DNA of 64,000 nt from Chloroflexota bacterium (GCA_012729455.1 JAAYDC010000009.1:44598-108597), one strand, 5' to 3'. Numbered from the stretch's first letter, positions 34,422 to 43,715 are shown. Translations and numbers: made by a program. The notes: generated by a model from the letters alone, not told the origin.

Positions 34422-36437
34422 TCAGCGCTCTCCATAAAAGGCAATAAAGGTCGGTTCGCCGTCATAGTTATAGTGCTTTTCGATGCTGTGGCTGGTAAAA
34501 GCTCGCCTGAGGGTCTCAATCGCGGCTGTGTCGTCGGGATGTACGATCACCAGCACCTTTCCCCTTAGATCATCCAGCGGGGCGGTGCCGGGGACCAGCT
34601 CCCAGAACTCGTCGTTCCAGTTGCTCAGGCGTCGCAGCTGGGCGCGAACGGCATTGCCGTCGTACCAGTGCCCCTGGGTTTTGATGTAGACGCGCCCCTG
34701 GTCGGCATAGGCGTCCATGACCCTGGCCATTTCCAGCGAGATCGAATAGTTGCTCTGCGGCAGATTAGTGCGAAAGCGCTCGAAATAGTAGGGATAGGCC
34801 GCCGCGGTCTCGGCTGCCAGCAGGACGGCCACCAGGCCCCAGGCGAGTATTTGGCCGCGGCGAATTACCCTGCGGCGCGGTGCAGCAGCTGCTGCCAGCT
34901 GGGCTTCGGGTTGGTCGGCAGCATCCTTGAGCGGCTTGACGGCGGAGGGCGGCGCCAGGGAGCGTCGGATGGCATCCAGTGCCACGCTGCTAGCGATAAT
35001 CGCCGGCACGAGCGCGCCGATCGCGCGCCCGGTGTTGGGTACCTCGCGCGGGAAGGCGATCGACAGGGCCGATGGCAGCAGCATCACCAGGATAGTGATC
35101 AGCACCGCCAGGTTGTTGGCATACCGCGGGCGGGCACCAAGATAAACCACTCCGAGCGGCAGCATGGCAGCGGCGACCAGCCCGAATTGGCGCACGCCCA
35201 CCACGTTGAGCACCGAGACCAGGTCGCCGTGATAGTTGAACATCCCCAGGGAGTTGAGCATGTTCTGGATCAGCACCCACAGCGGGTTAGGCGGCAGCGG
35301 CACCTCGGTGGCCGTTACACGCGTCGTCACGCGCAGCAGGTAATTGCCGGGTTCATCCATCATATAGCGTCCGAGCGGCAAAAAGAGCAGCGCGGCAATA
35401 CCAAACAGGTACACAAAGCCGACGCGCATCTCCCACAGCCTTTTGCTTCGCCCCGCGATCACCTCGGTCAGCATCCACCCCAGCACCAAAAAGGGCACCG
35501 CGATAAAGGCATTATAACTGTGCAGCCCCAAGCCCAATGCCAGGCCGGCCAGCGCCAGATGCCAGCGGTTGCGGCGGTTCAATCCGCGTACCATCCAAAA
35601 CCAGGTGAGCGCCAGCAGGGTAGGCACCAGCACCATGCGCAGGCCTACGCGGCTGGTGATGACCGCCCAGGTGCTGGCGGCATACAGCCAGGCGGCGATC
35701 ACCCCCACCGAACGGCGGTAGAGCTCTTTGCCCAGCAGATAGACCAGCGGGATAGTGGCAATGCCGATCAGCGCCGAGGTCAGCTTGATGCTCAGGTGGC
35801 TGAGGCCCACCAGGCTGGCGGGGATGGCCGACAGATAAAAGAAGAGGCCTTCGCGCCCCGGCCAGGACGGGAAAAAGATCGGCCAGTCGCCCTCCAGGAT
35901 TGAGCGGATATTGGCGACGTTGTGGGGCAGGTCGGGCCCCATCTCGGCGGGAATCTCAGCCAGCCGACAAAGGCGCAATCCGGCGCCAGCTACCATGGCG
36001 CCCAGCAGAGCCAGATGGGTCCAGCCCAGCTTAAAGCGGGCACTCTGCTTTGAGGGGCTGCGCAGCGGCGCCTGATAGGCAGATATCAGCAGAACGGCGA
36101 TGCCGGCCAACCAGGCCAAACCGCCCACCAGGCTGTAGCGGTTGTCCGCGAGGTTAACCCAGGCGATCAGTGCCGCCGGCAATACCAGCCAGACCAGGTT
36201 AAGGCGCCAGGCGGCGGGGGCTCGGTAGGCCTGTTTGGCAGCCGCGTGCACGCTATGGGATTGTGACCAGGTGGCCAGCAGCAGGAGCACGCTGGCGATG
36301 ATGAACACGCCTACCGCAATCAATTTCAGGCGCTCTTCCGGGCGATCCAGCAGCAACTGGGCGGCCAGGGCTAGCGCCAGTGCAGCCGCCGCCATCCAGG
36401 GGGCGAGCGATTTGGCCTGTGCGCTGCGCGTGCTCAT
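34422..36437 (-). CDS. GT39-type glycosyltransferase (ArnT/PMT-like)
   Basis: A 671-residue integral membrane glycosyltransferase. It has about 13 membrane segments with a periplasmic acidic loop after the first helices of the catalytic unit (LAEIPAEMGPDLPHN, ~173-187) and a soluble C-terminal domain (~560-671). Similar architecture is seen in PMT_2 (PF13231) enzymes that use polyprenyl-phosphate sugars. Its start overlaps the methyltransferase stop by 4 bases and its end is 2 bases from the giant fusion, so it is co-expressed with both. Acceptor unknown. Confidence 0.8.
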   Translation of the reverse strand: MSTRSAQAKSLAPWMAAAALALALAAQLLLDRPEERLKLIAVGVFIIASVLLLLATWSQSHSVHAAAKQAYRAPAAWRLNLVWLVLPAALIAWVNLADNRYSLVGGLAWLAGIAVLLISAYQAPLRSPSKQSARFKLGWTHLALLGAMVAGAGLRLCRLAEIPAEMGPDLPHNVANIRSILEGDWPIFFPSWPGREGLFFYLSAIPASLVGLSHLSIKLTSALIGIATIPLVYLLGKELYRRSVGVIAAWLYAASTWAVITSRVGLRMVLVPTLLALTWFWMVRGLNRRNRWHLALAGLALGLGLHSYNAFIAVPFLVLGWMLTEVIAGRSKRLWEMRVGFVYLFGIAALLFLPLGRYMMDEPGNYLLRVTTRVTATEVPLPPNPLWVLIQNMLNSLGMFNYHGDLVSVLNVVGVRQFGLVAAAMLPLGVVYLGARPRYANNLAVLITILVMLLPSALSIAFPREVPNTGRAIGALVPAIIASSVALDAIRRSLAPPSAVKPLKDAADQPEAQLAAAAAPRRRVIRRGQILAWGLVAVLLAAETAAAYPYYFERFRTNLPQSNYSISLEMARVMDAYADQGRVYIKTQGHWYDGNAVRAQLRRLSNWNDEFWELVPGTAPLDDLRGKVLVIVHPDDTAAIETLRRAFTSHSIEKHYNYDGEPTFIAFYGER

Positions 36438-37327
36438 ACGCTCGCCTCGTGGAGGGGTTTACGGGCTTTCAGGGCGATGTTGACGAACGTGCGCGCTTTG
36501 GCCATGGCCCTGGGCGATTCGTTCAGCCGGTCGACAGCGCGAAAGAGCGCCAGCATCCAGTTAATCGGGTTGAGCATACTGCCGCGGTTTTCGGTGCCGC
36601 TATAGCGTGAGGTCGAACGCAATATGAACTTGGGCAGCAGATTACGGTCGTAAAGCTCTTTGCCGATCGAATAGACGATAAACTGCGTGCCCGGGAAGGT
36701 ATAGTGAGTCTGCTCTTCAACCTGTTCCACCGTAAAGCCCGCCTCACGGACCAACGCTGCCAATTCGTCCGGCAGGTAGAGGCGGTGATGGTTGGCCCAG
36801 ATACCGGCAAAGGGGCCGCGGCGGATGGGCGGCAGGCGCAGGTGCTGGCGCAGGCGGTTGAGCGGGTCGAACCAACCCGAAAAACGCTCGTGCGGCACGG
36901 TGATGGCCAGCACCGCCCCGGGTTTGATCACGCGGTAGAGCTCGCGCAGTGCGGCGTGGTCGTCGGTGAGGTGCTCGAGCACTTCGGAGAGGATCACTGC
37001 ATCAAAGACGTTATCCTGATAGGGTAGATGATGAATATCGCCGCGGTTGAGCATGACCGGAAGCGCCCCCAGGTGGCTCTGAGCCACCCTCAGGACGTGG
37101 TCTTCGTAATCCAGCCCCACCAGCGTGCAATCCGGGCAGAGCGCTCCGGCCATCTGCAGGTAAAAGCCGCGCCCGGTGCCGCAATCAAAGAGGGTGTCGC
37201 CGGGTTCGAGCTCGAGGTAGGCGGCGATGCGTGTGGCGCGCCGTGTATAGGCCGTATCCGACTCGTTGCGCAGGAGCACGGCGAGAGCAGCGTTTTGGGC
37301 ATCGCTCAGTTCCGGCTCACGGCTCAT
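36434..37327 (-). CDS. Class I SAM-dependent methyltransferase
   Basis: 297 residues, soluble. SAM motif I is LFDCGTGRGFYLQMAG (~39-54), the acidic residue after beta-2 is in VGLDYED, motif II GDIHHLPYQDNVFDAVILSEVLEH (read in parts) is typical of Methyltransf_11 enzymes, and motif III is LKPG-like (VIKPGAVLAITVP). In glycan loci such enzymes often methylate sugars or quinone/lipid intermediates. It overlaps the GT39 gene by 4 bases. Exact acceptor unknown. Confidence 0.85.
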   Translation of the reverse strand: MSREPELSDAQNAALAVLLRNESDTAYTRRATRIAAYLELEPGDTLFDCGTGRGFYLQMAGALCPDCTLVGLDYEDHVLRVAQSHLGALPVMLNRGDIHHLPYQDNVFDAVILSEVLEHLTDDHAALRELYRVIKPGAVLAITVPHERFSGWFDPLNRLRQHLRLPPIRRGPFAGIWANHHRLYLPDELAALVREAGFTVEQVEEQTHYTFPGTQFIVYSIGKELYDRNLLPKFILRSTSRYSGTENRGSMLNPINWMLALFRAVDRLNESPRAMAKARTFVNIALKARKPLHEASV

Positions 37328-37346
37328 ACCGAGTTCCTTTCATTCC

Positions 37347-38498
37347 TCAGGCGTCGGCGGCGGGGCGTGCCAGGGCGCCCAGCAGGCGCTCATAATCGCT
37401 GATGGCACGCTCGTAATCAAAGATCGCCGCGATCTCGGCGCGGCTGCGCAGGTAGCGCTTGCGGTTGGTGAGCACCTCAATGATGCCATCCGCCAGCGAG
37501 CGCGGATTGCGCGGTTCTACCAGCTTGCCCATCCCTGTGACCTTGACCACCTCGCGCGCGCCGGGGATGTTGGTAGCCACCACGGGCGTGCCACATAGCA
37601 TCGCCTCGACCTGCACGCTGGCGAAACAATCGGTGCGCGAAGGTAGGGTAAAGAGGTCGCACATGGCGTAATAGTTGGCCAGTCGCTGGGTATCCGTGAT
37701 CAACCCCAGGCTGACGATGTGGTCGCGGTTAGCCTCCAGGGCGGGCATGCAGCGCTGGTAAAAGCTTTCGTAAACCACATTTGTCTCGCCGGCAAACAAA
37801 AAGACCGTCCCCGGCACCTGCTCGCGCACCATCGGCATGGCCTCTAGCAGGTAGTCAAAGCCCTTTTCCTCGACAAAGCGCCCGGCAAAGCCCACGATCG
37901 GCACGCCGTCCAGCCCCAGCTCACGCCGCCAGGCAGCTACCACCTCCGGGTCGGGCTCGGGGATGACCACTGGCGGATATACCGGCACCACTTTGTCGAT
38001 GTGCGGCCGCAAAAAGTCCGAGTTCAGGGTGTAATCCAGGGTATAGATGCTGATGATGTCGGCAGCCTGCGCGCCGCGCTCGAGCATATAGCCGACGGCA
38101 TGCTGTACGATGCGGTCTCCGAGCCCGGCTGGCATCACCAGATCGCCGTGGTGGGTCATCAGCACCCCCAAGCCGGCGCGATGTGCCGCGGCGGTCACCG
38201 GCCAGGTCTCGAGCATGGGGGTATGCACCTGTACGGCGTCGTGGTGCGGCAACTGGCGCTGGATCTCGGGCAGGAATCCGGGCATCACCTGGCCGCGCGA
38301 GAGGCGGAACCAGCCGTTGACGCGCCGGATGTGCACGCCGTTGTAGGTCTCTTCAGCCGGCAGGTCGCGGTTATAGCGCGAGGTCACCACGGTGATCTCG
38401 TGGCCGCGCGCGGCCAGCCCCTCGGCAATACGCTGGGCAAAGGCCGTCAGCCCCGTCCAGTGCGGGTAGTAATAGGTCAGGGCCGTCAGAATGCGCAT
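37347..38498 (-). CDS. GT4-family glycosyltransferase
   Basis: A 383-residue cytoplasmic GT-B glycosyltransferase. The N-terminal half is GT4-like, with a Gly-rich acceptor loop replaced by 'YYYPHWTGLTAFAQRIA'. The C-terminal half has VGFAGRFVEEKGFDYLLEA (phosphate-binding Arg/Lys pair) and the EX7E-type region 'SRTDCFASVQVEAMLCGTPVVA'. It probably adds a sugar from a nucleotide donor to a polyprenyl-linked acceptor, upstream of the membrane GT-C enzymes. It overlaps the flippase-like gene by one base and lies 19 bases before the methyltransferase. Confidence 0.9.
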   Translation of the reverse strand: MRILTALTYYYPHWTGLTAFAQRIAEGLAARGHEITVVTSRYNRDLPAEETYNGVHIRRVNGWFRLSRGQVMPGFLPEIQRQLPHHDAVQVHTPMLETWPVTAAAHRAGLGVLMTHHGDLVMPAGLGDRIVQHAVGYMLERGAQAADIISIYTLDYTLNSDFLRPHIDKVVPVYPPVVIPEPDPEVVAAWRRELGLDGVPIVGFAGRFVEEKGFDYLLEAMPMVREQVPGTVFLFAGETNVVYESFYQRCMPALEANRDHIVSLGLITDTQRLANYYAMCDLFTLPSRTDCFASVQVEAMLCGTPVVATNIPGAREVVKVTGMGKLVEPRNPRSLADGIIEVLTNRKRYLRSRAEIAAIFDYERAISDYERLLGALARPAADA

Positions 38499-39538
38499 TA
38501 GGCCTCCTCACTGGGGGTATCGGGTTGTGCCTGGCTGATGCCGCTGGAGACCTGCCCAAAGCTGAGGCTTTCGGCGCGCAACCCCACCAGGCCAAATACG
38601 ATCAGGAGCAGGTTGGTAAACATGTGCAGGCCGAAGCCATAGGCAAAAGCTTGCGACTGGTCGACGTTGTACAAGCCCAGTGCCAGCACCACCGCGCCTT
38701 CAAAGACGCCCATTGCGCCCGGCGAGGAGGGGATTATCATACTGAACCCGGTTGCCACCAGTACAAAGGCGGTCAGCGCAAACGAGACCTGGTTGGTCAT
38801 GCGAAAGGCGGCCAGCACCAAATAATTGAGCAGGGCATAACCGAGCCACAGCATCGCCGACCAAAAGAGGATGCCGGGCGCCAGACGCGGCTGGGTGATC
38901 GGCTGCAGGCCTACCACCAGACGGCTGACGAATGCGCGCACTTTGGCGCTGCCAAGGACAGGCACCTTGCCGAGGACGCGCCACAGCTTGTCGATGCCCG
39001 GCTCGCCCAGTTTGGCCAGCACGACCAGCACGGCCATTCCCGCTACCGCCACAGTGCCAAATATCAGCCCGCCGCGCATGGCCCAGTCGGGCATGGCGAT
39101 GAATGGCAGCAGGATCAGCAGGATCACCACCACACACAACACATCCAGCAGGCGTTCGACTAAAAGAGTAGAGAGTGCCTGGGCAAAGCCGCCCTCTACC
39201 GAGCGGCCCACCAGATAAGCCCGCACCAGTTCGCCGACCTTGGCCGGCAGGGTGTTGTTAAACAGGTAGCCGATGTTGACGATATGCACCAGGCGCGGGA
39301 TGGTGATGGGGGCGTCGGGGGCGATCAGCAGTTTCCAGCGAAAGGCGCGCGAAATACTGGTGCTCAGCAGTACCAGAGCAGCCGGGATCAGCCACCAGTA
39401 GTTGGCGGTGCGAAAGACCGCCCACAGCTTGACCCAGTCGGTACCGCGCACCACCAGGTAAAGCGAAAGGACGCTGACCAGTATGCCTAGCAACAAACGC
39501 CAGCGTTGGCGCACAAAACGCACAATTGGATTGTTCAT
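38498..39538 (-). CDS. Lysylphosphatidylglycerol synthase/flippase-like (UPF0104) membrane protein
   Basis: A 346-residue protein with seven to eight membrane segments of the LPG_synthase_TM/UPF0104 type. It has the characteristic segment 'GYLFNNTLPAKVGELVRAYLV' in parts: NNTLPAK then GELVRAY. It lacks the C-terminal aminoacyl-transfer domain of MprF, so it is the flippase-like stand-alone version frequent in glycan loci. ATG 39538 is chosen because the predicted promoter -10 box at 39576-39581 overlaps the next upstream ATG (39577), which would lie before the transcription start. First gene of the eleven-gene operon. Confidence 0.83.
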   Translation of the reverse strand: MNNPIVRFVRQRWRLLLGILVSVLSLYLVVRGTDWVKLWAVFRTANYWWLIPAALVLLSTSISRAFRWKLLIAPDAPITIPRLVHIVNIGYLFNNTLPAKVGELVRAYLVGRSVEGGFAQALSTLLVERLLDVLCVVVILLILLPFIAMPDWAMRGGLIFGTVAVAGMAVLVVLAKLGEPGIDKLWRVLGKVPVLGSAKVRAFVSRLVVGLQPITQPRLAPGILFWSAMLWLGYALLNYLVLAAFRMTNQVSFALTAFVLVATGFSMIIPSSPGAMGVFEGAVVLALGLYNVDQSQAFAYGFGLHMFTNLLLIVFGLVGLRAESLSFGQVSSGISQAQPDTPSEEA

Positions 39539-39575
39539 GAGGTTGACCAGTGCTCGCACATGGGCGGGCACATTC

Positions 39576-39604
39576 ATTATAGCATTGCGCCGTACAAACG
39601 CCAA
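39576..39604 (-). promoter_or_regulatory. Strong promoter of the 20-kb glycan operon
   Basis: On the minus strand TTGGCG (39604-39599), 17 bases ending in TGC, TATAAT (39581-39576): a consensus -10 with extended TG. It lies between the CBM9-like gene stop and the flippase-like gene. It is the only clear promoter seen for the eleven closely packed genes down to 19050. Confidence 0.65.
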
Positions 39605-39611
39605 TGGTTTA

Positions 39612-40268
39612 TCAGGCACCAAACTCGAGCCAACCAAAGCGTTTGGGGGTGTGAAAGGCGTCGCGCCCGGGCGGGGACCAGGCAGAGTATTCGTCGCCAT
39701 CCGCATGCCGGTCGATGCGATACAGGTTGATGCGCCAGCGGTCGCCAACCGCGGGCGGAAGGTTGGGCGCGGTGCAGAAATCCTCGAGCGGGATCGCAAG
39801 AAACGCTGACCAGCCGCGATCGGCCGAATTCGGGTCAGACGGGTCGCCATTCACTGCGACATGCGTGCGCATGCGCGTTGCGCGCCAATCCCACAGCTGC
39901 TTCCAGACCTCGCCGCGCTTCAAGATATACAGCTGCAGCACAGCGTTGTGCGGGTTGACCTCGATCTCTGCATAGGAGCGTTCGTCGCAGTCGTCGTCGA
40001 TAAACACCTCGACAACCTCTTCGTCGTAGAGCGCCTGGCCGTCTTCCGTCATGCTGGAATAGACGGATTTATCGTCACACCAAAAGCCCACATACAGGGT
40101 TTCATCATCCCAGGCCAGCTTGCAGCGCGTCGCCTGGCGCGGGGGCTCGCCCGAGGTGGCCTGCACGAGGGTGATGGTCTCGGCGTTGTGCCAAGCCGCG
40201 TCATCCGGAGCGAGGCTGGCTGGGGCTGTCGCAGTGCGTCGGCAGTAATAGACGGGCAGTTGCGGCAT
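39612..40268 (-). CDS. CBM9-like (DOMON-type) carbohydrate-binding protein
   Basis: A 218-residue single-domain protein resembling carbohydrate-binding module family 9 / DOMON-like domains: 'CKLAWDDETLYVGFWCDD', 'YDEEVVEVFIDDD', 'YAEIEVNPHNAVLQLYI', 'WSAFLAIPLEDF' and a C-terminal 'GDRWRINLYRID'. No signal peptide, so cytoplasmic. The start at 40268 has AGGAG six bases upstream. It is transcribed divergently from the GH36 galactosidase across a 114-base shared control region. It probably binds or senses a sugar product; enzyme activity is not expected. Confidence 0.8.
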   Translation of the reverse strand: MPQLPVYYCRRTATAPASLAPDDAAWHNAETITLVQATSGEPPRQATRCKLAWDDETLYVGFWCDDKSVYSSMTEDGQALYDEEVVEVFIDDDCDERSYAEIEVNPHNAVLQLYILKRGEVWKQLWDWRATRMRTHVAVNGDPSDPNSADRGWSAFLAIPLEDFCTAPNLPPAVGDRWRINLYRIDRHADGDEYSAWSPPGRDAFHTPKRFGWLEFGA

Positions 40269-40294
40269 ATCAGACTCCTTGAGCATACAGGTGC

Positions 40295-40322
40295 ATCATA
40301 GCGCAGATGCCTGGCTATGCAA
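40295..40322 (-). promoter_or_regulatory. Promoter of the CBM9-like gene
   Basis: Minus strand TTGCAT (40322-40317), 16 bases, TATGAT (40300-40295), about 27 bases before the start codon. The -35 box abuts the palindrome at 40322-40333. Confidence 0.5.
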
Positions 40323-40333
40323 GCGTTGACGCT
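40322..40333. promoter_or_regulatory. Candidate operator between divergent promoters
   Basis: AGCGT-TG-ACGCT forms an inverted repeat with two central bases; it is preceded by CA, giving a CAAGCG half-site. It overlaps the -35 boxes of both divergent promoters, a position suited to co-repression. The half-site recurs in the palindrome at 45254-45263. The regulator is not in this window. Confidence 0.4.
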
Positions 40334-40354
40334 CATGCCCCGCTATGCTAGCAT
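40326..40354 (+). promoter_or_regulatory. Promoter of the GH36 gene
   Basis: TTGACG (40326-40331), 17 bases ending in TGC, TAGCAT (40349-40354), about 29 bases before the GH36 start codon. Confidence 0.6.
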
Positions 40355-40382
40355 CAGCCCACCACACATAGTGAGGTGAGCG

Positions 40383-42572
40383 ATGAACATCCATATCAGC
40401 CATGACGCGCCAAGAGCCACAGCACTGGCGGTCGAGCCCTTCCCGATGATCCGCTTTGATGCGGGGCTCGCCTGCTATCAGGAAGCCCTGCTGAATGGGC
40501 AGTATCTGGTGGTAAGTACCTCGGCGATGGGCCGGCCGCGCAACCGCGACGGCGTTTGGCTGGGATACCGCGGCGGAGCATGGGCCACGCGTCCGCAGCG
40601 TATCCGCCAGACTGCCTTTCACCTGGTGGTGGATAGTCAGCAGCTGCACGACCACTGGCGCTGGGTAGGCGCTGAAGAGATCGAAAGCAGCGTACCCGGC
40701 TGCCGCGAGGCGGTCGTGACGCTCGAGCATACCCTGCGGCCGATCCGGGTGCGCGTTTTTACGCGGCTGGATGGCACCGTCTTTCTCACGCGCTGGCTGG
40801 AGATCACCAACACGGGCGATTCAGCCTGCGCGCTCAGCGAAGTTGCGCCCTGGAGCGGTCAGCTGTGGGAGCCGGTCGGGTACCACTGGAATACAGCCGC
40901 CATGGCGCATCTGGATCGCGCACCCTTTACCCTGGGGCATCTGACCGAACATGAGGCCGGCACCGAGGGCACCTTTGCCTGGCAGGAACTGCCCCCGGGG
41001 ATCACGGCGGTCGAGAGCATGCACGGCCGTTCGGGCTGGGGCATCCCAACCGTGTATGTGCGCAACGAGCTCTCCGGTGAGGTTGCCACGCTCGCCTTTG
41101 GCTGGTCGGGCAACTGGCAGTTCTCCTTCCTCAATGACCAGGAGCGCTACCGCGAGCAGGCTGCCGATCAGGGCCGCGAGGTGCGGCTGTATGCGAGAGT
41201 GAGTATGGCTGGCCCCGCCCCGCTGCGGGTGCTGGATGCCGGCGAAACCTGCCTGACGCCCGAGGTGCACCTGGGCTTTCAGTTCGGCGATCTAGATGCC
41301 TGCGCCCAGGCCCTGCACGAGCACGCGCGCAAGTCTGTCATCCTGCAGCACCCCAAAGGGCTCGAGCACCGTGTCGAGATTAACCACACCGGCTATACCC
41401 GCAACGACCAGGTGACGGAAGCGCAGGTTTATGAAGAGATCGATATAGCTGCCGATACCGGCATCGAGCTCTTTATGCTGGATGCCGGATGGTTTGGTGG
41501 CGATGACAGCAAATGGTGGGAGGCTGTCGGCGACTGGGAGCGCGAATCACCGCTCCTGACGCACGGTGTGCGTGCAGTGTTTGACCGCATCCACGAGCGC
41601 GGCATGCTGGGCGGGTTGTGGGTCGAGGCTGAGCGTATGGGCAGTGCCTCGCACATCCTGCGCGACCATCCCGACTGGCAGATGCAGGTACGCGGCGAGC
41701 GCATCCCCAACCTGGACCTCTCACGCCCCGAAGTGGCCGAGTATCTGGAAGCAACCATCGTGGGCGTCATCGAGCGCTACAACCTGGATTGCTTCCGGCT
41801 GGATTACAACATCTCGATCGGTATCGGCGGTGAGCGCGAATATGCCGGCTATCTGGAAAACATCCTGTGGCGCTATTACGACGCTTTGTACGGCATCTTT
41901 GACCGCATTCACGCGCGCTTCCCCAGGCTGCTGCTCGAGAACTGCTCATCCGGCGGCGGCCGCAACGACTTGGGGATCATGAAGCGCTTCAACTGGACCC
42001 AAACCACCGACAAATGGTCGCCGCTGCCGACCTGCAAGATCTCTAACGGCGTAACCCTGATGCTGCCGCCCGAGGTTTGCTCCACCTATCCGGGGGCTAT
42101 CTCGGATGGCCAGGCTGACCTCGATTTCGCCCTGCGCACCGGCCTGTGGGGCCATCTGACCGTCAGCGGGATTTATCCCTCCATGGCAGAACTGCACGAG
42201 GGCGCGCGCGGGCATTGGCGGCGGGTGGTGCAGGTCTACAAGGAATCTATCCGCCCGATTATCGGCACGAGCCGCATGTACCACCACACCCCGCTGCAGA
42301 ACCAGCGCGATGCCGGCGAGTGGGTGGTAATGGAGATCGCCGCCGATGACAAGTCGCGTGCCTATGCCGGCGTTTTCCGCTACCCCGACGCCTGTGGCAC
42401 GGGCTACCAGTTGGTGATGCGCGGCTTGAGCCCCGACCGGCGCTACCGCGTGTCGATGGAGAGCGCTGGCTGGGTGCGCGAGGTGTGCGGCAGCAAGCTG
42501 CTTGGGGAGGGCGTATTTGTGCCGGTAAGGGCTGCCGGCATGAGCGAACTGGTGCTGTTTGAGGCGCTCTAG
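40383..42572 (+). CDS. Alpha-galactosidase, GH36 family
   Basis: A 729-residue retaining glycosidase without signal peptide, so it acts on imported galactosides. The N-terminal beta-sandwich (1-~320) precedes the (beta/alpha)8 barrel. The nucleophile is D474 in CFRLDYN. The acid/base is probably D543 in WTQTTDKW, 69 residues later, a spacing like that of GH36 enzymes. Substrate-contact motif SSGGGRND lies between them, and FMLDAGWFGGDD marks an early barrel strand. Length matches the family. It has its own promoter and is followed by a strong terminator, so it is a single-gene transcript. Raffinose-family or galactoside substrates are likely but not shown. Confidence 0.9.
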   Translation: MNIHISHDAPRATALAVEPFPMIRFDAGLACYQEALLNGQYLVVSTSAMGRPRNRDGVWLGYRGGAWATRPQRIRQTAFHLVVDSQQLHDHWRWVGAEEIESSVPGCREAVVTLEHTLRPIRVRVFTRLDGTVFLTRWLEITNTGDSACALSEVAPWSGQLWEPVGYHWNTAAMAHLDRAPFTLGHLTEHEAGTEGTFAWQELPPGITAVESMHGRSGWGIPTVYVRNELSGEVATLAFGWSGNWQFSFLNDQERYREQAADQGREVRLYARVSMAGPAPLRVLDAGETCLTPEVHLGFQFGDLDACAQALHEHARKSVILQHPKGLEHRVEINHTGYTRNDQVTEAQVYEEIDIAADTGIELFMLDAGWFGGDDSKWWEAVGDWERESPLLTHGVRAVFDRIHERGMLGGLWVEAERMGSASHILRDHPDWQMQVRGERIPNLDLSRPEVAEYLEATIVGVIERYNLDCFRLDYNISIGIGGEREYAGYLENILWRYYDALYGIFDRIHARFPRLLLENCSSGGGRNDLGIMKRFNWTQTTDKWSPLPTCKISNGVTLMLPPEVCSTYPGAISDGQADLDFALRTGLWGHLTVSGIYPSMAELHEGARGHWRRVVQVYKESIRPIIGTSRMYHHTPLQNQRDAGEWVVMEIAADDKSRAYAGVFRYPDACGTGYQLVMRGLSPDRRYRVSMESAGWVREVCGSKLLGEGVFVPVRAAGMSELVLFEAL

Positions 42573-42580
42573 CTGAAACA

Positions 42581-42606
42581 AGAGCCCTCGCGATAGCGAG
42601 GGCTCT
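42581..42606. terminator. Bidirectional intrinsic terminator
   Basis: AGAGCCCTCGC (42581-42591) pairs perfectly with GCGAGGGCTCT (42596-42606) around GATA. It is followed by ATTGTTT and preceded by AAACA, so it can serve both GH36 (plus) and the convergent zinc-ribbon gene (minus). Confidence 0.85.
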
Positions 42607-42611
42607 ATTGT

Positions 42612-43685
42612 TTATTCCGCGCGGTACGATATCACCCGCGTGCCCGAGACCTTTAATGACCAGCGCGTGCCGGGCTGGAACTGGGCCAGCTCGCCAGCGT
42701 TGCTGGTGGTGTAGACGTACTGCTTGTTGGCATCTCCAAAGACGATCACATACTGCTCGGTGCGGTCGCCTTCGCGCTGGCCTGAGGCGAGTTGGGCTCG
42801 CGGCCAGGAGGGGCTATAGTCTCTGCCCTCAGCCTGCAGGGTGTTGACCACCACCCATTCAAGCACGCTGTAGCGGCAATATTCGCGGTATACCAGGTAT
42901 TCGCAATCCTGTACCACCTCTACGCGCCCGTTGCCCAAATCGCGCGAGTAGGGCGTTCCGCACTCTTTGGTCGAATTGGGCTGCGGTCCGTCGGAATAGC
43001 CATATTCGCGCATCTCGCAGCCGTACAGTTCTGCGCCATCGGGGATGTTCTCCTCCCAGTCGGAGCGCTCGACCTGGCGCTGCTCGAGAATCGGGATGGT
43101 GCGCGTCCACGAGACTGATGTGACGGCGGCGCTCGTTGAACGCGGCCAACAGCTGATCACCCCGATCACTACCGCCAGTAATGCCGCAGCTGCCAGCAGG
43201 AACAGGACCCCCTTGCTGCAGCCTTTTTTCGGGGGCGTTGTAATGGTATCCCCATCGGGCGGGGGCGCGGCGGCGCCGTGCATCGGTGCGCCGCACTGGG
43301 TGCAATGCGCTGCATCGGGATGATTAGAGTTGCCGCAGGCTGGGCAGGTGATCGGTTGGACTGAGCCGTCGCTATGCGCTCCCAGCACCTGGCCGACCTG
43401 ACGCGCGGTACCTTCGGAGAGGTCGCCGCCGCACTGCACGCATTTGGCAGCATTGGCCACGTTGCGCGTGCCGCAATAGGGGCAATGGATATCGGGCCCC
43501 AACTGAGCCGCAGCGATCTCGGCTTCGTCGGTGATCAGATCCTCCTGGGTGGCCTGCACGAACTGGGCATCCTCGGGCATGGGCGCACCGCAGCCCTCGC
43601 AGGTACGGCGTGTGCCGATGTTCTTGGTATCGCACGAGGGGCAAACCCAGTAGCTGTAGGCATATCCCAACGACTCTGTCTTCAC
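42612..43685 (-). CDS. Zinc-ribbon membrane protein (three CxxC ribbons)
   Basis: 357 residues. Three zinc-binding ribbons lie in the first ~135 residues: a RanBP2-like one (WVCPSC...CEGCG), then CPYCGTRN...CVQCG, and CPACGNSN...CTQCG. One membrane helix follows at ~158-178 and then a ~175-residue extracytoplasmic domain of unknown type. The start is GTG at 43685, set by AAGGAG seven bases upstream; a nearby ATG opens only a two-codon frame. It lies 30 bases after phoU in the same operon. Probably a sensor or scaffold protein; function unknown. Confidence 0.75.
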   Translation of the reverse strand: MKTESLGYAYSYWVCPSCDTKNIGTRRTCEGCGAPMPEDAQFVQATQEDLITDEAEIAAAQLGPDIHCPYCGTRNVANAAKCVQCGGDLSEGTARQVGQVLGAHSDGSVQPITCPACGNSNHPDAAHCTQCGAPMHGAAAPPPDGDTITTPPKKGCSKGVLFLLAAAALLAVVIGVISCWPRSTSAAVTSVSWTRTIPILEQRQVERSDWEENIPDGAELYGCEMREYGYSDGPQPNSTKECGTPYSRDLGNGRVEVVQDCEYLVYREYCRYSVLEWVVVNTLQAEGRDYSPSWPRAQLASGQREGDRTEQYVIVFGDANKQYVYTTSNAGELAQFQPGTRWSLKVSGTRVISYRAE

Positions 43686-43715
43686 GGCATTACTCCTTTA
43701 TGGTGGCGCATGCGG

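Noticed and set aside
39539..39850. Longer N-terminus for the flippase-like protein
   Set aside because: The added residues overlap the CBM9-like gene out of frame, and the ATG at 39577 overlaps the promoter -10 box, so it precedes the expected transcription start.
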